Source of the DNA: Kineosporia aurantiaca JCM 3230
Lineage (GTDB): Bacteria; Actinomycetota; Actinomycetes; Actinomycetales; Kineosporiaceae
DNA: 64,000 nucleotides
Assembly (NCBI GenBank): GCA_000719025.1
Contig: JODP01000013.1
Location: 434,001-498,000 of the forward strand
Reading direction: 5' to 3'
The notes beneath the pieces were generated by a model. It ran no database searches, was not told the DNA's origin, and was given only the letters and a program-made list of their open reading frames with translations. Both the position numbers and the translations under genes were made by a program. Positions 1-8,145 of this stretch are shown here, in pieces (within the stretch, counting starts at the first letter, position 1; every line of letters starts with the position of its first letter).

Positions 1-25
1 GGATTTCGGCTGCACCCGGGCGACG

Positions 26-649
26 CTACACGGAAGGGGCGCGCTGCAGCTCATAGGCCCGCAGGGAGTGCAGCAGCTGATCCAGCGCGGCGTTCAGGGG
101 CCAGCCGTCGCCCTCGGGCTGGCTGAGCACCAGCCCGCCCTGGATCGCCGCCAGCACGGCGGCGGCCAGATGCTCCGGTTCCGCCCCCGGATCGAGGTGG
201 CCCCCGGCCTGTATCCGCCGCACCCCGTCGGCGAGCATCCCTCGCCACTGCGCCATCGAGTCGGCGATCGAGCGGGCGGTCTGCGCATCGGTGGCCGCCA
301 GTTGCATGGCCAGTGATCCGATCGGGCAGGCCCAGCGCCCACGGCCGATGTAGTAGTCGATCAGCGCGGCCCGCCAGCGCTCCCACGATTCCCAGGTGGA
401 GAGGTCGTGGATCTCCGGCTCCTGCGCGGCGAAGAGCTGTTCGCCCTCCCACCGGGCGACCGCCTGGACCAGCTCGGCCTTACCCCCCGGAAAGTAATGG
501 AACAGCTGGCTCTTGCTGGTGAGCGTGGCCGCCCGGACCTCGTCCAGCGTGGTCCCGCCGATTCCCGCGGTGAGGATCTGCTCACCAGTTGCCTCGACGA
601 TTCGCTGCCGGGTCGCCAGCCCCCGCGCGGTGAGCCCATGACCTGCCAT
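26..649 (-). CDS. TetR/AcrR family transcriptional regulator
   Basis: This is a 207-residue one-component repressor. The N-terminal helix-turn-helix (about residues 14-60) contains TTLDEVRAATLTSKSQLFHY, the usual TetR pattern, followed by a divergent ligand-binding C-terminal domain. The gene is divergent from the short-chain dehydrogenase at 737, and the 87-bp gap carries three near-identical 16-bp palindromes. By the usual TetR logic it represses that neighbour, and probably itself, until a small molecule binds. The ligand cannot be read from sequence. The ATG at 647-649 gives the expected short N-terminus before helix 1. Confidence 0.9.
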   Translation of the reverse strand: MAGHGLTARGLATRQRIVEATGEQILTAGIGGTTLDEVRAATLTSKSQLFHYFPGGKAELVQAVARWEGEQLFAAQEPEIHDLSTWESWERWRAALIDYYIGRGRWACPIGSLAMQLAATDAQTARSIADSMAQWRGMLADGVRRIQAGGHLDPGAEPEHLAAAVLAAIQGGLVLSQPEGDGWPLNAALDQLLHSLRAYELQRAPSV

Positions 650-667
650 GGCGCCACTCTATGCCAA

Positions 668-746
668 TGGACCATGCGGTCCAAAGTTTGGCGGAAAACT
701 GGACCACACGGTCCACCGTCGTGCTAGAACTGGACCATGCAGTCCA
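668..746. promoter_or_regulatory. Triple TetR operator, sites TGGACC-N4-GGTCCA
   Basis: Three 16-bp inverted repeats lie at 668-683, 700-715 and 731-746. They read TGGACCATGCGGTCCA, TGGACCACACGGTCCA and TGGACCATGCAGTCCA. Centre-to-centre spacing is 32 and 31 bp, about three helical turns, so the sites face the same side of DNA. Site 2 covers the likely -35 region of the SDR gene and site 3 contains its start codon (737). They are inferred to bind the divergent TetR protein. Confidence 0.85.
725..736 (+). promoter_or_regulatory. Probable leaderless promoter of the SDR gene
   Basis: A -10-like TAGAAC at 725-730 is followed by exactly six bases before the ATG at 737, and no Shine-Dalgarno sequence is present. 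This is the arrangement of leaderless actinobacterial mRNAs, with transcription starting at the A of ATG. TGGACC at 700-705 could serve as a poor -35 element and is part of operator site 2. Confidence 0.5.
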
Positions 747-1537
747 CAGTTGAGGTTCTCCAGTCCCTGCCCCGCACCACCGAACTGGCCGGGCGCACCG
801 CCCTGGTCACCGGTTCCACCAGCGGGATCGGCGAGGCGACGGCCCGGGTCCTGGCCGCCGCCGGCGCCCGCGTCGTGGTCTCCGGCCGCGATCAGACCCG
901 GGCCGACGCCGTCGTCCGGGCCATCACCCAGTCCGGCGGCCAGGCGGTCGCCGTAACCGTCGATCTCAACGGAAGTTACGACGAGCTGCGCGCTTTCGCT
1001 CGGGCCGCCGAGCAGGCCGCCGGGGGCCGGATCGACATCCTGGTGAACAACGCCGGCATCTACCCCGTCGGCCCGACCGAAGCCCTGCCCGACTCCGACC
1101 TGGACGCCCTGCTCGCAGTGAACGTCCGCGCCCCGCACGTGCTGGTCGGCGCACTGGCCCCGGGCATGGCCGAGCGCGGCGACGGCGTCATCGTCAACAT
1201 CGGCTCCTGGATGGCCCGGATGGGAAGCCCTTTCGGCGCCATGTACACCGCCACCAAAGCCGCGGTGGAGCAGCTGACCCGCTCCTGGTCGGCCGAGTAC
1301 GGCCGACGTGGCGTGCGGGTGAACACCGTGGCCCCGGGCATCACCGCCACCCCGGGCAATGCTGATTCGCAGGCCGTCGTGGAGACCATGGCGAAGCAGT
1401 GGACGCCGGTGGGCGTGCCCGTCCGTCCGGTCGACATTGCTTTCGCGGTGCGGTATCTCACGCTTCCCGAGGCCGCTTTCCTGCACGCTTCCCGGATCGA
1501 CGTCGACAGCGGCGTAAACCTCACCCGCGTGGCCTAA
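737..1537 (+). CDS. Short-chain dehydrogenase/reductase (SDR)
   Basis: This is a 266-residue classical SDR, probably a cytosolic NAD(P)H-dependent carbonyl or alcohol oxidoreductase. The Rossmann glycine motif TGSTSGIG (about residues 29-36), the NNAG motif and the catalytic YTATK (Tyr-x3-Lys) are all present. It is divergent from the TetR gene at 26-649. The third operator palindrome overlaps the start codon, so repression could block both initiation and early elongation. The substrate is unknown. A role in removing or modifying the TetR ligand is inferred from gene order only. Confidence 0.9.
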   Translation: MQSTVEVLQSLPRTTELAGRTALVTGSTSGIGEATARVLAAAGARVVVSGRDQTRADAVVRAITQSGGQAVAVTVDLNGSYDELRAFARAAEQAAGGRIDILVNNAGIYPVGPTEALPDSDLDALLAVNVRAPHVLVGALAPGMAERGDGVIVNIGSWMARMGSPFGAMYTATKAAVEQLTRSWSAEYGRRGVRVNTVAPGITATPGNADSQAVVETMAKQWTPVGVPVRPVDIAFAVRYLTLPEAAFLHASRIDVDSGVNLTRVA

Positions 1538-1554
1538 GGGGTAGGGTCGGTGGC

Positions 1555-1980
1555 GTGACCAGTGAATCGCCTCTTGGCTATGGACCCAATCACGCCACTC
1601 CCCTTACCTTTTCGCTTCATCACGTGCAGCTCGCCATTCCTCCCGGCAGCGAGGGGACGGCCCGGGCCTTCTGGGTCGACGTCCTGGGGTTCGTCGAGAT
1701 CCCCAAACCCCCGGAACTGGCGGCCCGTGGTGGCCTCTGGGTCCGCGCCGACGCCCTCGAAGTTCATCTCGGCACCGAGGACGAGTTCGTGCCCGCCCGC
1801 AAGGCCCACCCGGGTATCCGGGTCGGTGACCTCGACGCCCTGGCCGGCCTGCTCGAGAAGAACAACGTGCCGGTGAAGTGGGACGACGCCTTCCCCGGCC
1901 ATCGCCGCTTCTATTCCGAGGACCCGTTCGGCAACCGCCTGGAGTTCCTCTCCCCCGACGGCAGCAGGCCGGTCTGGTGA
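1555..1980 (+). CDS. VOC family (glyoxalase-like) protein
   Basis: This 141-residue protein has one vicinal-oxygen-chelate fold. LHHVQLAIP near residue 20 is the first beta strand, and FYSEDPFGNRLEFL near the C-terminus is the typical end of a glyoxalase/bleomycin-resistance module. A metal-dependent lyase, dioxygenase or binding role is possible; no specific reaction is implied. The GTG at 1555 starts the conserved part. The frame stays open upstream into the SDR gene, but that extension looks non-coding. It follows the SDR by 17 bp and may be co-transcribed. Confidence 0.8.
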   Translation: MTSESPLGYGPNHATPLTFSLHHVQLAIPPGSEGTARAFWVDVLGFVEIPKPPELAARGGLWVRADALEVHLGTEDEFVPARKAHPGIRVGDLDALAGLLEKNNVPVKWDDAFPGHRRFYSEDPFGNRLEFLSPDGSRPVW

Positions 1981-1993
1981 ATCTAGGACTTCT

Positions 1994-2007
1994 GGGCTAC
2001 TGAGCCC
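1994..2007 (+). terminator. Weak hairpin after the VOC gene
   Basis: GGGCT (1994-1998) pairs with AGCCC (2003-2007) across a 4-base loop, 14 bp after the stop codon. There is no U-tract, which is common for actinobacterial terminators, so the functional assignment is weak. Confidence 0.3.
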
Positions 2008-2056
2008 CAGGCGTCCCGTGAGAAGGTGGGGTGTTCAAAGGAGATCAAAGACACCC

Positions 2057-2644
2057 ATGCCTACGCAGACCGTACGAACCGCCCGGAACCGTTACGCCAA
2101 GGGTGAGGCCCGGCGGGAGGCGATCCTGGCCGTCGCGCTGGAGTGCTTCGCGGAGCTCGGCTACCGCAACACCTCCATGCGCGAAGTGGCCCGCCGGGCC
2201 GAGCTGAGCCAGGCCGGCCTGCTGCACCACTTCCCGGTCAAGGAAGACCTGTTCCTGGCCGTCCTGCGGGAGCGCCAGCAGGTCGACACCCGCGACTACC
2301 ACGGGGAGGAGCAGCCGGTCGAGTCGCTGATCCAGGCCGTCCGGCGCAACGCGACGATCCCCGGGCTGGTCCGGCTCTACATGACGCTGCTCGGTGAGGC
2401 CGCGGAGAACCACGCGGTCGAGGGGTTTTTCGTGCAGCGGTACGACTTCGCCCGGGCGATCCTGGCCGCCGGCGTCCGGCAGGCCCAGCTGGCCGGAACG
2501 GCCCGGGCCGACCTGGACCCGGAGACCGCGGCCCAGGCACTGATCGCGGTGGCCGACGGGATGCAGGTGCAGTGGCTGCTGGACCCGGAGCAGGACATGG
2601 CCGGAGCGGTCGATCTGGTCTGGAAACTCATGCAGCAGAGGTGA
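2057..2644 (+). CDS. TetR/AcrR family transcriptional regulator
   Basis: This is a 195-residue TetR regulator. The HTH (about residues 14-60) includes TSMREVARRAELSQAGLLHH. The C-terminal domain resembles the TetR_C group seen in many actinobacterial regulators. I prefer the ATG at 2057, with AAAGGAG at 2037-2043. A GTG at 2018 would add 13 residues with no better ribosome site. It converges with the sugar dehydrogenase gene and overlaps its 3' end by 17 bp. The target operon is not evident. Confidence 0.87.
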   Translation: MPTQTVRTARNRYAKGEARREAILAVALECFAELGYRNTSMREVARRAELSQAGLLHHFPVKEDLFLAVLRERQQVDTRDYHGEEQPVESLIQAVRRNATIPGLVRLYMTLLGEAAENHAVEGFFVQRYDFARAILAAGVRQAQLAGTARADLDPETAAQALIAVADGMQVQWLLDPEQDMAGAVDLVWKLMQQR

Positions 2645-3818
2645 ACCGGAGAATGCGGTCGTCGCCGCTGCGGACGTCCCCCCGCCCGTCGGTGTTCGAG
2701 GTGGTGAGCCACAGCGATCCGTCCGGGGCCACCGCGACCGTCCGCAGGCGTCCGTACTTGCCCTCGAAATACGCCTTGGGCTTTCCGGTGCGGCCGTTGT
2801 TCAGCGGAATCGTCCAGATTCGCTGGCCTTTCAGCGCCGCCACGTAGATCGTGTTCCCGGCGATCGCGATGCCGGACGGAGAGGCGTCGTCGGTGGACCA
2901 GGTGACCAGCGGATTCGTGTACTTCCCGCCGTCCGTGTCGCCCTTGCCCTCCACGTTCGGCCAGCCGTAGTCGTGGCCCGGCTCGATCAGGTTCACCTCG
3001 TCGAGCTTGTTCTGCCCGAACTCGCTGGCGAACAGCCGGCCCTGCGCGTCCCAGGCCAGCCCCTGCACGTTGCGATGCCCGAAACTGTAGACCGGCGATC
3101 CGTTCTCGGGATTGCCGGGCGCCGGATCGCCCTCCGGCGTCAGGCGCAGGATCTTGCCGTTGTTGCTCCTCAGATTCTGCGCGTTGGCCGTGTTGCCCGC
3201 GTCTCCGGTGCCGACGTAGAGCAGGCCGTCCGGGCCGAAGGCGATCCGCCCGCCGTTGTGGAAGGTGTTCTTGGCGAGCCCGTCAAAGATGACCTCCGGG
3301 CTCCCGCCGTCCAGCTGGAACCGGGCGATCCGGTTGTCGTCGGCGGCCGTGTAGTACGCATAGACGGTCTTGTCCGTGGCGTAGTCCGGCGAGACCGCGA
3401 GCCCCAGCAGACCACCTTCGCCGCCCTCGCCCGACGGCTTCACGCCGGGCACCTTGTAGACCACCTTGGGTTTACCGCCCTTGGCCGGCACCTGGAGGAT
3501 CTGCGCCGAGTTCCGCTCGGCCACCAGCGCGTCGCCGTTGGGCAGGAAGGTCAGCCCCCAGGGCACGTCGATACCGGTGGCGATCACCTGGGGCTTGCTC
3601 AGATCGATCTCACCAGTGGACGCGCTTGAGGACGCCGTCGGCTGAGTGGACGAGGTCGTCGCGGGCGTTGTGGTGGTCGCCGGTGTTGTCGGCGAAGGGG
3701 CAGCTTCGTCGGAGCCACCGCTGCAGCCGGCGAGGCCGGCCGCCCCCAGCGTCAGGAGGCCTACGGCGATCCCACGAGACCACCGCGTCGGGTTAGGCGT
3801 CTGACTAGGCTCGACCAT
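2628..3818 (-). CDS. Lipoprotein PQQ-dependent sugar dehydrogenase (sorbosone dehydrogenase type)
   Basis: This is a 396-residue exported protein. The N-terminus has a hydrophobic stretch ending in the lipobox LAGC (Cys32), then a Ser/Thr/Pro/Ala linker of about 35 residues that would tether it outside the membrane. The remainder is a six-bladed beta-propeller of the glucose/sorbosone dehydrogenase family, with blade signatures such as VPWGLTFLPNGDALVAER and GHRNVQGLAWD. Family members oxidise aldoses outside the membrane with PQQ, but many actinobacterial paralogues have no proven substrate. It overlaps the small membrane gene upstream by 14 bp, so the two are probably one transcript. Confidence 0.87.
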   Translation of the reverse strand: MVEPSQTPNPTRWSRGIAVGLLTLGAAGLAGCSGGSDEAAPSPTTPATTTTPATTSSTQPTASSSASTGEIDLSKPQVIATGIDVPWGLTFLPNGDALVAERNSAQILQVPAKGGKPKVVYKVPGVKPSGEGGEGGLLGLAVSPDYATDKTVYAYYTAADDNRIARFQLDGGSPEVIFDGLAKNTFHNGGRIAFGPDGLLYVGTGDAGNTANAQNLRSNNGKILRLTPEGDPAPGNPENGSPVYSFGHRNVQGLAWDAQGRLFASEFGQNKLDEVNLIEPGHDYGWPNVEGKGDTDGGKYTNPLVTWSTDDASPSGIAIAGNTIYVAALKGQRIWTIPLNNGRTGKPKAYFEGKYGRLRTVAVAPDGSLWLTTSNTDGRGDVRSGDDRILRFTSAA

Positions 3819-4020
3819 CTTCTGAGCCTAACCACAGGCCGCCGCGAAGCACGCTGACAAGGGCCCCGACCGCCGCAGACGCCAGCACGATCAGTAACAA
3901 CGCCAGGACCAGGGTGACCGCCTCGGGCAGGCTCAGCAGGAACAGCACCGCGAGCGTGAGCAGGGCGGCCCCCAGCGCCATCGCCGCGAGCAGCAGTGAT
4001 CGCGGAGTCTCGTTCTCCAT
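3805..4020 (-). CDS. Small two-helix membrane protein, unknown
   Basis: This 71-residue protein has two hydrophobic helices (about residues 8-27 and 31-56) joined by a short LPEA turn, and a short polar tail. The ATG at 4018-4020 is the only good start. It overlaps the start of the sugar dehydrogenase gene by 14 bp, which suggests translational coupling. No known family is recognised. A membrane partner for the lipoprotein is a possibility based only on position. Confidence 0.6.
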   Translation of the reverse strand: MENETPRSLLLAAMALGAALLTLAVLFLLSLPEAVTLVLALLLIVLASAAVGALVSVLRGGLWLGSEDGRA

Positions 4021-4047
4021 GCGACCTTGTCTACCACCTTGGTCAGG

Positions 4048-4455
4048 TTACGCAAACCCAACCGCGGCCAGGACCTCCACCTCCAGTTCCACCCCCGGCA
4101 GGAACAGGCGGCTGACCTCGACCGTCGTGCTCGCCGGGCGCAGCGGGCCGGGGAAGAAGGGGGTGCGGCCCTGGCTGTACTCCGGCAGGCGGTCCAGGTC
4201 GAGCAGGAACGTCCGGATGTGCGCGACGTCGGCCAGCGTGCCTCCGTAGCTCGCCAGCAGGTCCCGCACCAGGCCGAAGATCACCTCGGTCTGAGTCTTC
4301 ACGTCGCCCGGAGCGATGACCCGGCCGTTCTCGTCGACCGCGACCTGGCCGGAGAGCACCAGCAGGGAACTGCCCGCGGGAATGCGGGCCACGTGGGCGA
4401 AACGGTCGGCGAAGGGGGCCGGGACGGATTCCGGGTTCTCGAGGATGACGGGCAT
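4048..4455 (-). CDS. RidA/YjgF/UK114 family protein
   Basis: This 135-residue protein has the RidA fold, with segments VLSGQVAVDENG, VRDLLASYGGTLADV and IRTFLLDLDRLPEY. Classical RidA deaminates reactive enamine/imine intermediates using an Arg in a PARS motif. Here the matching segment reads PASTTVEV, so that Arg seems to be replaced by Ser. This places it with the Rid subgroups that probably lack imine deaminase activity. It is divergent from a LysR-type regulator 70 bp away, its likely controller. Confidence 0.85.
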   Translation of the reverse strand: MPVILENPESVPAPFADRFAHVARIPAGSSLLVLSGQVAVDENGRVIAPGDVKTQTEVIFGLVRDLLASYGGTLADVAHIRTFLLDLDRLPEYSQGRTPFFPGPLRPASTTVEVSRLFLPGVELEVEVLAAVGFA

Positions 4456-4488
4456 GGGGCGAATCTAGGGAGTGCTCAGCCATGCCAC

Positions 4489-4529
4489 AATCAACGATTC
4501 AGCATCCCGTCCATGCGCAGCTAGCATGG
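4489..4529. promoter_or_regulatory. Candidate LysR operator region
   Basis: The 70-bp divergent spacer holds two short inverted repeats: AATC-aac-GATT (4489-4499) and CCATGC-n7-GCATGG (4511-4529). The second runs into the LysR start codon at 4526. LysR proteins usually bind T-N11-A palindromes in such spacers. Assignment rests on position and symmetry alone. Confidence 0.4.
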
Positions 4530-5458
4530 ACGAGATGGAGACCCGATGGCTCGAGACCTTCCGGGCGGTGGCGGTGACCGGGTCGATCTCGGCCGCTGCG
4601 CGGAGCCTGGGCTACACCCAGTCCGCGGTGTCCCGGCAGATCGGTGTGCTCGAGAACGAGCTCGCGACGACCCTTTTCGACCGGCTGCCGCGAGGAGTCA
4701 CGCTGACCGCGGCCGGGCAGGCCCTGCTCCCCCACGCCGAGGCGGTGCTGGAACGGCTGGTCTCGGCCCGGGTCGAACTGGACGATCTGGCCCACCTCCG
4801 GTCCGGCCGGCTGCGGGTCGGCGCCTTTGCCACGGCCATCGCCGAGCTCGTGCCCCAGGCCCTGGCCCGGTTCCGGGCCGAGCATCCGCAGATCGCATCG
4901 TCGCTGGTCGAGGGCTTCACCCCGGATCTGCTCAGGCGGCTGGACGCGGGCGCGGCCGAGGTGGTCGTGGTCTCGGCCCCGGATCGGCGGAGCTTCGACG
5001 AGAGCCGCTACACCCTGCACCACGTGCTCGACGAGCCGATGCTGCTCGCGGTGCCGCGTTCGCACCGGCTGGCCGGGCGGAGCACGGTGCACCTGGCCGA
5101 GTTCCAGGACGAACCGTTCGTGGTCGGATCGGCCGCCGACGACCATGAACTGCTCAGGGCCCGCCTGCCCGCCGGGTTCCGGCCCCGCGTCGACATCGTC
5201 GCGGCCGGGTGGACGGCCAAATGGGGTTGCGTGGCCGCCGGTCTCGGCGTGGCGCTGGTGCCCTCCCTGGTGGTTCGCGGCACACCGAGCGACATCGTGC
5301 TGCTACGCCTGCATGCTGACGACGAGTCGGTGCGGCAGGTGTTCGCGGCCACGTCGGCGGGCCGCTCCGCTCCCCCGGCCGTGACCGCGTTCATCACTGC
5401 GCTAGATCAGGCCGTTGATCGGCGCGGGACGGTCGACCACCGTCGTGATCGGCCGTGA
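4526..5458 (+). CDS. LysR family transcriptional regulator
   Basis: This 310-residue regulator has an N-terminal winged HTH (about residues 4-63) with the typical GSISAAARSLGYTQSAVSRQ, followed by a LysR substrate-binding domain. The conserved WLETFRAVAVTGS marks the true start at ATG 4526, or ATG 4535 three codons on. The longer frame back to 4472 would run into the divergent promoter. It is divergent from the RidA gene. Its 3' end overlaps the end of the convergent Gfo/Idh/MocA gene by 57 bp, an unusually long coding overlap. Confidence 0.9.
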   Translation: MDEMETRWLETFRAVAVTGSISAAARSLGYTQSAVSRQIGVLENELATTLFDRLPRGVTLTAAGQALLPHAEAVLERLVSARVELDDLAHLRSGRLRVGAFATAIAELVPQALARFRAEHPQIASSLVEGFTPDLLRRLDAGAAEVVVVSAPDRRSFDESRYTLHHVLDEPMLLAVPRSHRLAGRSTVHLAEFQDEPFVVGSAADDHELLRARLPAGFRPRVDIVAAGWTAKWGCVAAGLGVALVPSLVVRGTPSDIVLLRLHADDESVRQVFAATSAGRSAPPAVTAFITALDQAVDRRGTVDHRRDRP

Positions 5459-6493
5459 CCGGCCCTCCTGAGCAGCCTGCAGCAGCGTCTGCATGACGTC
5501 GAGCACGTGCAGGGCCACTTCGCCGGACGCCCGATGAGGCTCGCCCGAAAGAGCCTGGACCAAGTCAGCGATCCCGATCCCCCGACCCCCGTTGCGATAG
5601 CCCGCCGACGGTTCGACCGCCTCCCAGGCACCGGTCTCAGCTGTGAAAACCTCTACCTGACCTTCGAACTGGTTCGGGTCGGGCACCGAGACACTTCCGC
5701 GGGACCCGTAGACCTCGATGCGAGGCAGTCGCGCGGCCCACACGTCGAAACTGATCATCAGCGTCGACACCGCGCCGGACGCGTGCACCAGGATTCCGGC
5801 GACATGGGTGTCCACCTCCACGTCGAACCTCGTCCCGGCCCGGGGCCCGCTGCCGATCTCCCGGCTGTCGGTCGGCCGCGACGAAACCCCGGTCACGCTC
5901 ACCACCGGCCCGAGCAGGTGCACCAGCGAGGTCAGATAGTACGGGCCCATGTCGAACAACGGACCCCCGCCGGGCCGGTAGAGAAACTCCGGATCCGGAT
6001 GCCAGCGCTCATGGCCCGGCGTGGTCATGAAAGCCGTTGCGGCGACCGGAGCCCCGATCCGCCCGGCGTCGACCAGCGCCCGGGCGGTCTGGATCCCGGT
6101 GCCCAGAACCGTGTCCGGAGCGCAACCCACCCGTAAGCCACCGCCGGCCGCGGCGGCCAGCACCGAGCGTCCTTCATTCACCGTAAGAGCCAGGGGTTTT
6201 TCGTTGTAGACGTGCTTACCCGCGGCCAGGGCCGCGAGCGCGATCTCGCCGTGCACCGCCGGAATGGTCAGGTTCAGCACCAGGTCCACGTCGTCGGCCG
6301 CGAGCAGCTGCTGCACGCTCTCGGCCCGGGCTCCGGGGTGCTGCGCGGCCACCTCGGCCGCTCGTTCCGGACTCAGATCGGCCACCGAAGTGACCGGCAG
6401 ATAAGGAATCCCGAGCAGCGTCTTGGTGTACTGCCCGCTGATCTTCCCCGCCCCGATCACCCCGACCCGGAGCGACTTCACCGGCTCGCCCAT
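5402..6493 (-). CDS. Gfo/Idh/MocA family oxidoreductase
   Basis: This is a 363-residue NAD(P)-dependent sugar or inositol dehydrogenase-like enzyme. The N-terminal Rossmann fold reads VGVIGAGKISGQY, the EKPLALTV element (catalytic Lys) lies near residue 100, and a C-terminal alpha/beta domain follows. It overlaps the ThuA-like gene upstream by 16 bp, so the two are co-translated. This pair is common in carbohydrate-catabolic loci, where the substrate is often a keto-sugar or trehalose-derived sugar. No transporter or glycosidase adjoins it, so the substrate stays open. Confidence 0.88.
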   Translation of the reverse strand: MGEPVKSLRVGVIGAGKISGQYTKTLLGIPYLPVTSVADLSPERAAEVAAQHPGARAESVQQLLAADDVDLVLNLTIPAVHGEIALAALAAGKHVYNEKPLALTVNEGRSVLAAAAGGGLRVGCAPDTVLGTGIQTARALVDAGRIGAPVAATAFMTTPGHERWHPDPEFLYRPGGGPLFDMGPYYLTSLVHLLGPVVSVTGVSSRPTDSREIGSGPRAGTRFDVEVDTHVAGILVHASGAVSTLMISFDVWAARLPRIEVYGSRGSVSVPDPNQFEGQVEVFTAETGAWEAVEPSAGYRNGGRGIGIADLVQALSGEPHRASGEVALHVLDVMQTLLQAAQEGRSRPITTVVDRPAPINGLI

Positions 6494-7176
6494 CGCAGAC
6501 CCCTCTCAATGATGGTGCGAACCTGCGGCGTCTGCAGGATGTCGAGCGAATGCCCCGGAGTGGCCACGAAGACCCGGCCCTTGCCCCACTGCCGGGTCCA
6601 CACCGCCGGGCTGGTGACCGGGCGCGTCCACTCGTTCCACTTCTCCGCCGCCAGCGTGGTGGTCGCCAGCACGTCGTTGTACTCGTCCGAGAGCACCCAG
6701 TACTGCTCGGTGACCAGGTCGAACGACGAAATGCCGAAGGTGATCGGATGTTCCGCGGCGCTGGGCAGCACGTCCACCCGGTACGGGATGAAGTTGTCCG
6801 TCTCGTCGTCCTCCCGCTGCTTCGGGTCCTTGCCCGGGTGGCAGGCGAACTGACCGCCGATCAGCTGCAGGTAGTCCGCGGACCCCCGGTAGGAGTCCGC
6901 GATCCCGCCGTGCCAGCCGGCCAGCCCGACCCCCGCCGCCACCGCCGCTCTCAGGCCCCTGACCTCGTCCCGCTCAATCGACCCCATCGTGAAGCACTGC
7001 ACGATCAGGTCGGTCTGGTCCATCAGCTCGGCGTCGGTGTAGACGGCCGGCTTGTCGGCCACCTCGACGCGGTAGCCGGAGGACTCCAGGAAGGGGATGA
7101 AGAGGTCCGTGGCCGCGACGGGCTGATGCCCCTCCCAGCCGCCACGGACGATCAGGGCACGCTTCGTCGCATTCAC
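6478..7176 (-). CDS. ThuA domain protein (trehalose utilisation-like)
   Basis: This 232-residue protein has the class I glutamine amidotransferase-like fold of ThuA. It includes LIVRGGWEGHQP at the N-terminus, VGLAGWHGGIADSYRG in the middle and GKGRVFVATPGHSLDIL near the end. ThuA proteins are linked to oxidation of trehalose to 3-ketotrehalose with a Gfo/Idh/MocA partner, and that partner follows directly with a 16-bp overlap. A role in keto-sugar metabolism is therefore likely. Confidence 0.87.
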   Translation of the reverse strand: MNATKRALIVRGGWEGHQPVAATDLFIPFLESSGYRVEVADKPAVYTDAELMDQTDLIVQCFTMGSIERDEVRGLRAAVAAGVGLAGWHGGIADSYRGSADYLQLIGGQFACHPGKDPKQREDDETDNFIPYRVDVLPSAAEHPITFGISSFDLVTEQYWVLSDEYNDVLATTTLAAEKWNEWTRPVTSPAVWTRQWGKGRVFVATPGHSLDILQTPQVRTIIERGLRWASR

Positions 7177-7215
7177 CCGACAAATTGTGACACTCGCCGG
7201 TGGCGGTGGATAGCT

Positions 7216-7968
7216 CTACTTGATCCGGTGCACCTTGTGCTGCGCGGCCTGGGCCCGGGGGCGCAGCACCAGCAGGTCGACGTTCACGTGCTTGGGCCGG
7301 GTGATCGCCCAGACGACGGTGTCGGCCACGTCCTCGGCGCTCAGCGGGTCCGGCACCCCGGCGTAGACCGCGTCCGCCTTGGCCTGGTCGCCGCCGAACC
7401 GGTTGAGCGAGAACTCCTCGGTGGCCACCATGCCGGGGGCGATCTCGATGATCCGGAACGGCTCGCCGCTCAGTTCCAGGCGCAACGTGCCGGTCAGCGC
7501 GTGCTCCCCGTGCTTGGCCGAGGTGTACCCACCGCCGCCCTCGTAGACGCCGTGCCCGGCGGTCGAGGTGAGCACGACGATGACCGCGTCGTCCGTGTGC
7601 CGCATCCGGGGCGCCAGGGCCTGCGTCAGCTGGAGCGGGCCGATGACGTTGACCTCGTACATCTTGCGCCAGTCGCCCGGGTCGGCCTGCAGCACCGGAT
7701 CGGCCCCGATCGCCCCGCCGGCGTTGTTCACCAGCACGTCGCAGCGCTCCACGGTGCTCGCGAACGCCTGCACCGCCTCGTTGTCGGTGACGTCGAGGAC
7801 GACGTAGGTGGCCTGACCACCGGCGTCCACAATCTCGTCGCGAACGCCCTTCAGGCGGTCCTCCCGGCGGGCGAGCAGCACCACGTCGTACCCGGCAGCC
7901 GCCAGGCCCTTGGCCGTCGCCGCCCCGATCCCGCTGCTGGCACCACTGATCACGGCCATTTTGTTCAT
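7216..7968 (-). CDS. Short-chain dehydrogenase/reductase
   Basis: This is a 250-residue classical SDR with SGASSGIGAATA (cofactor binding), NNAGG and YTSAK (catalytic Tyr and Lys). Its pattern fits the NADP-dependent serine/3-hydroxy acid dehydrogenase-like group (YdfG/malonic semialdehyde reductase type). I place the start at the ATG of MNKMAVISG (7966-7968), which has a GAGG ribosome site five bases upstream. The longer frame to 8016 has no such site. It stands alone, divergent from the gene at 8146. Confidence 0.87.
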   Translation of the reverse strand: MNKMAVISGASSGIGAATAKGLAAAGYDVVLLARREDRLKGVRDEIVDAGGQATYVVLDVTDNEAVQAFASTVERCDVLVNNAGGAIGADPVLQADPGDWRKMYEVNVIGPLQLTQALAPRMRHTDDAVIVVLTSTAGHGVYEGGGGYTSAKHGEHALTGTLRLELSGEPFRIIEIAPGMVATEEFSLNRFGGDQAKADAVYAGVPDPLSAEDVADTVVWAITRPKHVNVDLLVLRPRAQAAQHKVHRIK

Positions 7969-8017
7969 GCCCTCAAAATATCGGGATGAGGGACGCCGGT
8001 GGCGCGTGAGGTGCACA

Positions 8018-8036
8018 ACTCCCCCTTGCGGGGGGT
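8018..8036. other. Hairpin in the 7969-8145 divergent spacer
   Basis: ACTCCCCC (8018-8025) can pair with GGGGGGT (8030-8036) across a TTGC loop. It lies between the two divergent genes and could shape either 5' leader. No known riboswitch class is recognised. Confidence 0.35.
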
Positions 8037-8082
8037 GGGATCCGACGGCGGGCGGATGCCGCGCGGGCGCGGCAGGGCTACG

Positions 8083-8110
8083 TTGCTATCGCAGGAAGTC
8101 GACGCATACT
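8083..8110 (+). promoter_or_regulatory. Candidate sigma-70-type promoter
   Basis: TTGCTA (8083-8088) and CATACT (8105-8110) are spaced by 16 bp, about 35 bp upstream of the ATG at 8146. Both hexamers are imperfect matches. Confidence 0.35.
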
Positions 8111-8145
8111 GCTGATATTGCCTACTTACGGATGAGCGCGAACTG

